Part shown: positions 12,496 through 17,734 of the stretch, piece after piece
Layout: every line of letters starts with the position of its first letter
Numbering within the stretch: the stretch's first letter is position 1
Source: 40CM-2-70-7 sp035279865
GTDB lineage: Bacteria; Gemmatimonadota; Gemmatimonadetes; Gemmatimonadales; GWC2-71-9
DNA length: 17,734 nucleotides
Assembly: GCA_035279865.1 (NCBI GenBank)
Contig: DATEGY010000060.1
Span: 1-17,734, forward strand
Direction of reading: 5' to 3'
Position numbers and translations under genes: made by a program
Notes under the pieces: model-generated
What the model was told of the DNA's origin: nothing
Database searches by the model: none
The model's input: the letters and a program-made list of their open reading frames with translations, nothing else

Positions 12496-13161
12496 CTACG
12501 AGTGTGTGCGCGCCATCAATACTATTACGAACCCCACAACGATGAGGGCGGTCACGAACAGGACAACCACCGCCCCGAGGACCTGAAAGAACCCCTCCGC
12601 CGTCGTCGTGCGGTGGGCCTCGCCCACGCCAATCACAAGCAAGATGAGCGACCATACCCAGCCCACCAGCACCGCTGCGAAAGCGACGAGCGCCATCACC
12701 GCGACCATATTCACCGCCAGGGGGCTCTCGCCACCACCAATCGTGAGTGCCACGACCCTCATCCCAACCATCAGAATCGAGAGCAGGAGTCCCGCCACGG
12801 CGTTGGGCAGGAATGACCATGCGTACGCCGTCCGCAGCTCACGGAAAGTGCCCGGCTTGTCGCTCAGTCGCCCGACGAGACGCAAGAAGGCGGTCATCAG
12901 ATACGCCTGCAGGGGACCGAAGATCAGGCCGCTGGCGACGCACACCACCACTAGGAGCCACAGCGGCAGACTCTTTATCGCCCCGCTATCGAACGCACGG
13001 AGGAAGGCTGCCCCGGTGGCCCACGCGGCCATAATGAGCACCCAGGACCAATCGCGAGTGTGCGTTTCCAACAATTGCCGGAACGCGGCCCGGGGCTGTC
13101 TCCAGATGAGGACCTGCGGGCGACTACCGGTCGACGCGTCCACGCCGGGCTCGTTTGTCAT
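12496..13161 (-). CDS. Yip1-family membrane protein
   Basis: A 221-residue integral membrane protein. After about 35 soluble residues containing the typical IWRQPRAAFRQLLETH lead (W..P...F), there are about five transmembrane segments: around 40-58, 65-88, 112-135, 148-175 and 190-217. The layout of a short amphipathic lead followed by five segments, with charged loops such as RLSDKPGTFRELRTAYAWSF, matches bacterial Yip1-domain proteins, whose function in bacteria is poorly known. It lies between the tRNA-Leu and its broken copy and starts nine bases after the stop of the upstream gene. No RBS is obvious, so translation may be coupled. Confidence 0.8.
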   Translation of the reverse strand: MTNEPGVDASTGSRPQVLIWRQPRAAFRQLLETHTRDWSWVLIMAAWATGAAFLRAFDSGAIKSLPLWLLVVVCVASGLIFGPLQAYLMTAFLRLVGRLSDKPGTFRELRTAYAWSFLPNAVAGLLLSILMVGMRVVALTIGGGESPLAVNMVAVMALVAFAAVLVGWVWSLILLVIGVGEAHRTTTAEGFFQVLGAVVVLFVTALIVVGFVIVLMARTHS

Positions 13162-13170
13162 TGGAGGGCG

Positions 13171-13629
13171 CTATCGAGGTGTGACGGGGAAAGTGACAAC
13201 CTGGTTTTCGTCTAGATTGACCGTGACTCCGTCAGCCGCGAACCCGTCGTTCCGATTCCACCGCATATAGTCGTACGCAGCACGTCGAGACTCGAACTTC
13301 GTTTTCTCGTGTGGGAGAAGAGGCCAAGCGAGGGACTCGTATTGATGCGAACGAATCCACGCTGCATCGTAGAGAGAGACCTCGACGCGTGGTTCCGCTT
13401 CCTCCAACGATCCGTTGTAGTCCATGAGGCCAGCCTGCCAATGGTCCGTGAACTGACCCGAAAACTCTGTGGCAGTTAGGACGGCCGTGCCATTACCACT
13501 GGTCTTTGGAAAGTAGATGACGTAGGGGTTCTTGGTCCCCGCCTTCACTCGCAACTGGACAATGAGGTCCTTCAGGTCCGCCGATGTGGGGCATGTCACC
13601 CGCAGGAGCAATTCATTGGGGACTCGCAC
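13171..13629 (-). CDS. hypothetical protein, possibly beta-rich
   Basis: A 152-residue protein from a GTG at 13629, chosen because AAGGAGG lies five bases upstream; an ATG at 13647 in frame lies before that RBS. Alternating hydrophobic strand-like segments (NELLLRVTCPTSADLKDLIV, YVIYFPKTSGNGTAVLT, RVEVSLYDAAWIR, DGVTVNLDENQVVTFPV) suggest a beta-sandwich-like fold. No signal peptide is present and no family is recognised. It is co-directional and nearly contiguous with the Yip1-like gene, so the two are probably an operon, bounded by tRNA sequences on both sides. Confidence 0.7.
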   Translation of the reverse strand: MRVPNELLLRVTCPTSADLKDLIVQLRVKAGTKNPYVIYFPKTSGNGTAVLTATEFSGQFTDHWQAGLMDYNGSLEEAEPRVEVSLYDAAWIRSHQYESLAWPLLPHEKTKFESRRAAYDYMRWNRNDGFAADGVTVNLDENQVVTFPVTPR

Positions 13630-13700
13630 CGCCCCTCCTTGCGTCATGCCACGTTTTTGCCACGACCCCCTAGAAAGCCCAGCCGTGACGAGGCAACACC

Positions 13701-13744
13701 TGCGGTTTTAAGTCCCATGCGTCTACCAATTTCGCCACCCGGGC
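13701..13744 (-). pseudogene. tRNA-Leu 5'-half fragment
   Basis: Compared with the intact tRNA-Leu (12441-12484), 36 of 44 bases match with no gaps, covering the acceptor 5' strand (GCCCGGG), D-arm (TGGTAGACGC) and the anticodon loop (ACTTAAAA). Similarity stops just 3' of the anticodon loop. No variable arm, T-arm or acceptor 3' strand follows, so it cannot be functional. Both copies have the same orientation and lie 1.26 kb apart. Confidence 0.85.
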
Positions 13745-13757
13745 GGACGACCTGCGC

Positions 13758-14060
13758 CTACGCCTTGGGTGGTCCTAATCGCTCGGCGTCCTTTTGCTTG
13801 GCCAGCATCCGTTCCGCGAAGTCCAGGCGCTCCTCCAGTTCCGCCAGTCGCCGCTCGAGCTCCGCCGTGTCGCCCGACCCGGCGGCCAGCTGGCGATGAG
13901 AGTCCTCGAGGTCCGCGATCCGACGCTCGTGATCCTCACTGCCCCGGAACTTGCTGAATTTCTCGCGGCTCCCGCCGCCGCGCCCGACCGCCTTCACCAT
14001 GGCGGAGACGAAAAGGATCAGGGCAACGCCGATGGCCCAGGCCGGAATCTCGATCCCCAT
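13758..14060 (-). CDS. PspB-like membrane coiled-coil protein (copy 3)
   Basis: A 100-residue protein with one N-terminal transmembrane helix (IPAWAIGVALILFVSAMVKA, about 5-24), a basic Gly-rich linker, and a coiled coil from about 42 to 92 ending ELEERLDFAERMLAKQKDAE and RLGPPKA. The helix-plus-coil layout and the LxxRLDFAERxLAxQ block resemble phage-shock protein B, which is about 75 residues long and binds PspC/PspA at the inner membrane. The ATG shares a base with the upstream stop (TGATG). It is the last of three tandem homologues. A PspB-type role in membrane stress is inferred; no pspA or pspC is in the window. Confidence 0.8.
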   Translation of the reverse strand: MGIEIPAWAIGVALILFVSAMVKAVGRGGGSREKFSKFRGSEDHERRIADLEDSHRQLAAGSGDTAELERRLAELEERLDFAERMLAKQKDAERLGPPKA

Positions 14061-14437
14061 CAGTGCCTCGGCGGCGCCAGGCGCTCCGCCTCATGCTGAC
14101 GGGCGAGCTGCCGCTCCGCGAAATCCAGACGATCCTCCAGTTCCGACACCCGCCGCTCCAGATCCCCCGTCGCACCGCTCTCGAGTTGGCGCTGCTGCGC
14201 CCGCTCGACGTCGGCCAACCGGTCCTCGAGGTCCTCCTGGTTCCGGCGCGCCGAAAACCGGCCGATGCCAACCCCCGCACCGCGAACGAGGTTCTTCGCG
14301 ATCGCAATCAACGCCAGCGCGATGACGAACCCCAGCAACCACCCCGGTAGTCCGAACCCCATCAATGCCTCGGCGGCGCCAGCCGCTCGGCTTCATTCTG
14401 CCGGGCGAGCAGCCGCTCCGCAAAATCCACGCGCTCC
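14059..14437. repeat. direct repeat between PspB-like copies 1 and 2
   Basis: Two stretches of about 75-80 bp (14059 to about 14135 and 14361 to about 14437), both starting ATCA(G/A)TGCCTCGGCGGCG, are clearly similar along their length. They encode the shared C-termini of copies 2 and 1. Copy 3's C-terminus is more diverged at DNA level. The pattern indicates tandem duplication, or gene conversion maintained at the C-terminus while the membrane helices diverged. Confidence 0.75.
14060..14362 (-). CDS. PspB-like membrane coiled-coil protein (copy 2)
   Basis: A 100-residue protein with start at the ATG at 14362, overlapping the upstream stop as TGATG; a preceding in-frame TTG is not needed. 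The transmembrane helix is GLPGWLLGFVIALALIAIA (about 4-22), followed by a basic linker and a coiled coil (about 45-95) ending LEDRLDFAERQLARQHEAER then LAPPRH. The C-terminal block is almost identical to that of copy 1, down to LAPPRH, also at DNA level. It is co-translated with both neighbours. Homo- or hetero-oligomers of the three copies are likely but not shown. Confidence 0.8.
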   Translation of the reverse strand: MGFGLPGWLLGFVIALALIAIAKNLVRGAGVGIGRFSARRNQEDLEDRLADVERAQQRQLESGATGDLERRVSELEDRLDFAERQLARQHEAERLAPPRH

Positions 14438-14634
14438 TCGAGCTCCGAGATCCGGTGCTGACTCTGCTCCAGCTCCGCCAGCTTGCCCTCGAGCATTTCG
14501 AGGCGCTCCGCCGTTTCGGCGTCCAGGCGCTTGCTCTTCTTGTTGGCTCCCCCCGCGATGCGGGTCAACACCCCCACGCCGCCGAAGAACGCCACACAGA
14601 TGACTGCGACCCCAACCGACCAATCAGGAACCAC
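14362..14634 (-). CDS. PspB-like membrane coiled-coil protein (copy 1)
   Basis: A 90-residue protein with a GTG start at 14634, supported by GGGGAG seven bases upstream. The transmembrane helix is at about 5-27 (WSVGVAVICVAFFGGVGVLT), followed by a Lys-rich stop-transfer stretch (ANKKSKR) and a coiled coil (about 38-82) with LEMLEGKLAELEQSQHRISE. It ends LEERVDFAERLLARQNEAER then LAPPRH. It is first of the tandem trio and lies 41 nt after galK on the same strand, so read-through from galK is likely. Confidence 0.8.
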   Translation of the reverse strand: MVPDWSVGVAVICVAFFGGVGVLTRIAGGANKKSKRLDAETAERLEMLEGKLAELEQSQHRISELEERVDFAERLLARQNEAERLAPPRH

Positions 14635-14675
14635 GCAGCGTCTCCCCTGGGATGACGAACCGTCCTACGAATCTA

Positions 14676-15830
14676 CTACCCGTTGGTTCCCGGCACCTTC
14701 TCGACCCGCGCTCCCGACCCGCTCTCCAGGCCGGTAATGGCGGGTGCGCGGCCGAAACGACGCTCGAAGGCCGCACCAATGACGGCGCTGACCTTCTCCG
14801 CATCCCGGGGCCGGATCAGGACCAGGGCGGCGCCACCCCACCCCGCACCGGTCATCCGCGCACCCATCGCGCCCGCGCGCCGGGCCGCCTGGACCACCAG
14901 ATCGAGCTCGGGCGCACTGCACTCGTACCGGCGCCGGCAGGACTCATGGGACTGGTACATGAGCTTGCCGAAGTTGCCGAGCCGGCCCCGCTTGAGGAGC
15001 CGGGCGGCGGCGCGGGTCCGGACCGTTTCGCCCACCACGTGCTGGGCCCGGGCGCGGAGCGTCGGAGGCAGAAGGCGCGCGAGCCGGGGAATCTCCTCCG
15101 CGGGCCACAGCGCGAGCCAGCGCAGGCCCGGATGCACCTCCCGGAGCTTCTCGACCGCCGCTTCGCACTCGGCGCGACGGGTATTGAACGCACTGTGCGC
15201 CAGGTCGTGCCGCACGCCCGTGTCGACCAGGAGAAGGGTCCCCCGGAACGGGATCTGCATGGTGGCACCGCTCGAGCACTCGAGCAGGAGGGCGTGACCC
15301 TTCTTTCCCAGTGCGGCGATGGTCTGATCCATGGTACCGCACCGCACGCCGACGTGGTCGTGCTCGGCCTGATACGCGACCAGCCACGCCAGTTTGGCGG
15401 CCAGCTTGGTCCCTGCGAGCGCCGCCAGACCATAGGCCGTGGACACGGTGAGCGCGGCCGAGCTCGCCAGCCCCGCGCCGACCGGTACGTCCGACGCGAT
15501 GGCCAGCCGGGCACCGGCGCTCAGCGCGATGCCCTGGCGCTCGAGGGCGCGGGCCACCCCTACCACGAATCCCGTCGTACCCTTGCCCGGTTCGACCCGG
15601 TACTCCACGCGACCACGTTCACGGTCGCGCGTCGAAATCACCTCGATCACGCCCGGCTGGCCCGGTCCGGCCATCACCACCGTCCGGCGCGCAATGGCCA
15701 TGGGGAGCACGGGCCCGCCGTTGTAGTCGGTGTGCTCGCCGATCAGGTTGACCCGGCCAGGTGCCGAGCCACCATGAGACGGTGCGACTCCGAACGTTTC
15801 GCGGAACAGCGCTATCGCTTCTCGCGTCAT
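14676..15830 (-). CDS. galK: galactokinase
   Basis: Galactokinase phosphorylates alpha-D-galactose at C1 with ATP in the Leloir pathway, in the cytoplasm. GHMP-kinase signatures are complete (numbering from an upstream TTG at 15842; subtract 4 for this start): galactokinase signature PGRVNLIGEHTDYNGG at 28-43 with Arg30, ATP-binding motif PVGAGLASSAAL at 120-131, CGTMDQ at 168-173 with catalytic Asp172, and the C-terminal GARMTGAGWGGAALVL at 327-342. Length (384) is normal. The ATG at 15830 is preferred over the TTG; neither has a clear RBS. No other gal genes are present. The three PspB-like genes follow on the same strand, and the FadL-type gene is divergent. A related sugar kinase of the GHMP family is possible but the signature favours galactokinase. 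Confidence 0.95.
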   Translation of the reverse strand: MTREAIALFRETFGVAPSHGGSAPGRVNLIGEHTDYNGGPVLPMAIARRTVVMAGPGQPGVIEVISTRDRERGRVEYRVEPGKGTTGFVVGVARALERQGIALSAGARLAIASDVPVGAGLASSAALTVSTAYGLAALAGTKLAAKLAWLVAYQAEHDHVGVRCGTMDQTIAALGKKGHALLLECSSGATMQIPFRGTLLLVDTGVRHDLAHSAFNTRRAECEAAVEKLREVHPGLRWLALWPAEEIPRLARLLPPTLRARAQHVVGETVRTRAAARLLKRGRLGNFGKLMYQSHESCRRRYECSAPELDLVVQAARRAGAMGARMTGAGWGGAALVLIRPRDAEKVSAVIGAAFERRFGRAPAITGLESGSGARVEKVPGTNG

Positions 15831-15835
15831 TTCGT

Positions 15836-15864
15836 TTGACAAGGGTTGGAGCCAATCCTAGTTT
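15836..15864 (+). promoter_or_regulatory. sigma-70 type promoter for the FadL-type gene
   Basis: TTGACA at 15836-15841 is a perfect -35, followed by exactly 17 bp and TAGTTT (15859-15864) as a fair -10. Transcription would start near 15871, leaving about 43 nt of leader before the ATG at 15914. The -35 overlaps the extreme 5' end of galK. No equally good leftward promoter for galK was seen in the gap. Confidence 0.55.
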
Positions 15865-15913
15865 CTTCCAGCCTGTTTCACCATCTCCCCACCAGCAGCC
15901 GGAGACACTACGT

Positions 15914-17266
15914 ATGCGAGGGACTGCGTTGGTGCTCGCCGTCGGACTCCTCCCCGCCGCGCTCGGCGCGCAGGGCTTCGGGGTCTACGAGCTGTCGACC
16001 TGTACGATGGCCCGTGGCGGCGCGGTGGCTGCCAACCCCTGTGGCGATGGTTCCGCCATCTTCTTCAATCCGGCGGGCGTGTCCGCGCTCACCGGCACCC
16101 ACGTGTCCCTCGGCCTGACCACCATCACCCCGTCGGGCGGCTTCACCGACGACATCTTCCAGCAGCACACGGACATGTCGAGCCAGACGTTCCTGGTCCC
16201 GAACGTGTTCGTGACCCGGCGCATGAACGACAAACTCGGCCTCGGGATCGGCCTGTTCGTCCCGTACGGCCTGGGCACCAAGTGGCCGCTGACGTTCGCG
16301 GGACGGTTCGACGGGTACGACACCGAGGTCAAGACCTTCTACATCCAGCCCACGGCGTCCTACCAGATCACCCCCAAGCTCTCCCTCGGCCTCGGCGTCG
16401 CATACGTCCACGCCTCCGTGGCCCTGCACCAGCGCCTCGACCTCTCGACGTTCGAGGCTGCCCCCGGCGTGACCCTCGGACAACTGGGCATCCCCACCGG
16501 CACCGAGTTCGGCAACGCCGACCTCACGGCATCGGGGAACGGGATCGCCTTCAACGGCGGCATCATCTACAAAGTGACCGACCAGCTCTCTCTGGGCGGT
16601 CACTTCATGACCAAGAAGACCGTGCACTTCACCGGGACCGCAGCCTTCAAGCAGCTCCCCACCGGCCTGACCCTCCCCGCCGGCAACCCGATCACGCAGG
16701 GACCGCCGCTGAACGTGGACGGCTTTCTCCAGGCCACCGTGTTCAACTCAACGGGCCCGCTCGCAGGCGGCGACGCGCAGACCGATGTGACGTTGCCGGA
16801 TCAGTGGAGCCTGGGCCTGGACTACAAGTTCAGCGAGAAGTGGCACGTGTCTGCCGACTACCAGCAGGTGGTGTGGGGCTGGTTCAATACGCTCGTGGTG
16901 AGCTACACCGCCAACCCGACGACGCCACTCTTGTCCGCCAACGAACGCTACCGGGATTCCAACGGCATCCGGATCGGCACCGAGTTCCAGTATTCACCCA
17001 ACCTGACGCTGCGCGCCGGGTACATCTACAACTCGGCCGCGGCACCGGACGAAACCGTCACTCCCCGGCTCCCTGAGGGACCCCGCAATTCGTTCATCGT
17101 AGGCGCGGGACTGAATTTGACCAGCTCCCTCCGGGGCGATGCCAGCTTCATGTACCTGAAGCAGAACGACCGGCGCGGACGGGTGTCGGACGTCAACACG
17201 CTGAACACCGGCCTCTACACCTTCAGCGCGGTGCTCCTGGGCGCCGGGCTGTCCTACACTTTCTGA
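15914..17266 (+). CDS. OmpP1/FadL/TodX-family outer-membrane transport protein
   Basis: A 450-residue outer-membrane beta-barrel of the long-chain fatty acid/hydrophobic compound channel family. The start is at the ATG at 15914 with GGAG nine bases upstream. A signal peptide (MRGTALVLAVGLLPAALGAQ) ends at an AXA-type site near residue 19. The mature start GFGVYELSTCTMARGGAVAA, then GSAIFFNPAGVSAL, is the family's hallmark N-terminus with NPAG. Repeated amphipathic strands follow (for example KLGLGIGLFVPYGLGTKWPL and QLSLGGHFMTKKTVHFTGTA), and the protein ends in an aromatic residue (GAGLSYTF), the usual barrel-assembly signal. Ligand is unknown. The next gene starts 13 nt later, so they probably form an operon. 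Confidence 0.95.
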   Translation: MRGTALVLAVGLLPAALGAQGFGVYELSTCTMARGGAVAANPCGDGSAIFFNPAGVSALTGTHVSLGLTTITPSGGFTDDIFQQHTDMSSQTFLVPNVFVTRRMNDKLGLGIGLFVPYGLGTKWPLTFAGRFDGYDTEVKTFYIQPTASYQITPKLSLGLGVAYVHASVALHQRLDLSTFEAAPGVTLGQLGIPTGTEFGNADLTASGNGIAFNGGIIYKVTDQLSLGGHFMTKKTVHFTGTAAFKQLPTGLTLPAGNPITQGPPLNVDGFLQATVFNSTGPLAGGDAQTDVTLPDQWSLGLDYKFSEKWHVSADYQQVVWGWFNTLVVSYTANPTTPLLSANERYRDSNGIRIGTEFQYSPNLTLRAGYIYNSAAAPDETVTPRLPEGPRNSFIVGAGLNLTSSLRGDASFMYLKQNDRRGRVSDVNTLNTGLYTFSAVLLGAGLSYTF

Positions 17267-17279
17267 GCGAGTGACCCCA

Positions 17280-17734
17280 ATGACCAAGACCACCATGCGG
17301 TATCTGGCGGCGCTCGGGATCCTCCTCGGCGCGGCGGCCGCCTGCAACAACGACGAGCTGTTTCATAACACCGGCCTGGACCCCGTGAGCCCGCTCTTCA
17401 CGCGGTACGTCGCCATGGGGAATTCAATCACCGCCGGATTCCAGTCGGCCGGGATCAACGACAGCACGCAGGTGCAGGCGTATCCGGCCCTCCTCGCGCT
17501 GCAGATGCACACGCCCTTCTGGCAACCACTTCTGAATCGTCCCGGATGCACCCCCCCCATCGTGTCGGTGTTCTCGGTGCCGCGGACCTACGTCGGCGGA
17601 GCACCGGCGAACGCCTGCGCCCTCCGCAAGACGCAGTCGCCCGAGCCACCCTACATCAACGACGTCGCGGTGCCCGGCGCGTACGCGTACAGTATCCTGG
17701 ACAACGTCGATACGTCGAAGTCGCATCCGAATCC
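17280..17734 (+). CDS. SGNH-hydrolase-like lipoprotein, partial
   Basis: The frame is open from an ATG at 17280 to the window end (151 complete codons). Residues 6-20 form a hydrophobic signal sequence and LGAAAAC ends in a lipobox cysteine (about residue 21), so it is a predicted lipoprotein. YVAMGNSITAGFQSAG (about residues 41-56) matches the GDS-type block I of SGNH/GDSL hydrolases, with the serine of GNSITAG as nucleophile. AYPALLALQM follows, as is typical. The catalytic Asp/His block lies beyond the window. Such proteins act as esterases or lipases at the cell surface. Pairing with a FadL-type channel suggests release and uptake of a hydrophobic compound, which is inference. Confidence 0.85.
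   Translation, partial: MTKTTMRYLAALGILLGAAAACNNDELFHNTGLDPVSPLFTRYVAMGNSITAGFQSAGINDSTQVQAYPALLALQMHTPFWQPLLNRPGCTPPIVSVFSVPRTYVGGAPANACALRKTQSPEPPYINDVAVPGAYAYSILDNVDTSKSHPN

Noticed and set aside
13648..13744. A second functional tRNA-Leu
   Set aside because: Only the 5' half is present; the anticodon stem cannot pair on its 3' side and no T-arm or acceptor 3' strand follows.
14652..15839. 395-codon ORF on the plus strand, antisense to galactokinase
   Set aside because: It mirrors a gene with complete GHMP motifs; Arg/Gly/Pro-rich composition without domains is typical of high-GC antisense frames.
15908..16627. 239-codon minus-strand ORF over the FadL-type gene
   Set aside because: Antisense shadow of a clear outer-membrane protein with signal peptide and NPAG motif.

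Overview
The window is GC-rich DNA (roughly 60-65% by eye). The right end looks chromosomal and carries a galactokinase, a FadL/OmpP1-type outer-membrane protein, an SGNH-hydrolase-like lipoprotein start and three PspB-like membrane coiled-coil proteins. A diderm bacterium is certain from the FadL-type porin. I lean to Gemmatimonadota or a similar phylum from gene style and GC, but that is an inference and not a demonstrated assignment.

From the left edge to about 12.4 kb the window holds an integrated mobile element, almost entirely on the minus strand, ending beside an intact tRNA-Leu(UAA) gene at 12399-12484. Read in the direction of transcription (right to left), it starts with an NYN-domain protein and a TTG-started partner, then a zinc-finger protein. 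Next comes a recombination module: a small excisionase-like protein, a second HTH protein and a tyrosine recombinase. Two related winged-helix-like proteins follow (8974-8585 and 8588-7716), joined to the integrase gene by ATGA overlaps. A large regulatory region (7017-7715) follows, with a 420-bp dyad-symmetric element. Then comes a tightly packed cluster of eight small or unknown genes (7016 to 3910) with many stop/start overlaps and two zinc-ribbon proteins. Next is a structured, mostly non-coding stretch (3206-3909) and a three-gene set of small proteins (3205 to 2334).

The left end is a probable anti-phage cargo island: a retron-type reverse transcriptase (168-1112) preceded by an XRE-family HTH protein and a small helical protein. 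It is followed, one base after the RT stop, by a membrane-anchored protein that runs off the window. Upstream of this set lies a hairpin-rich region (1720-1908, minus strand) that is my candidate for the retron msr-msd RNA. If right, the set is ncRNA / helical protein / XRE / RT / membrane protein, a defence system in which the membrane protein would be the likely effector.

Between tRNA-Leu and galK are a Yip1-family membrane protein, an unrecognised 152-residue protein, and a second, broken copy of the 5' half of tRNA-Leu (13701-13744). This suggests an additional integration or rearrangement at this tRNA. galK and the three PspB-like genes read leftward. The FadL-type gene reads rightward from a shared 83-bp gap containing a good TTGACA-N17-TAGTTT promoter, followed by the lipoprotein gene.

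No phage structural, packaging, conjugation or plasmid-partition genes could be recognised. The far end of the element and its second attachment site are outside the window.
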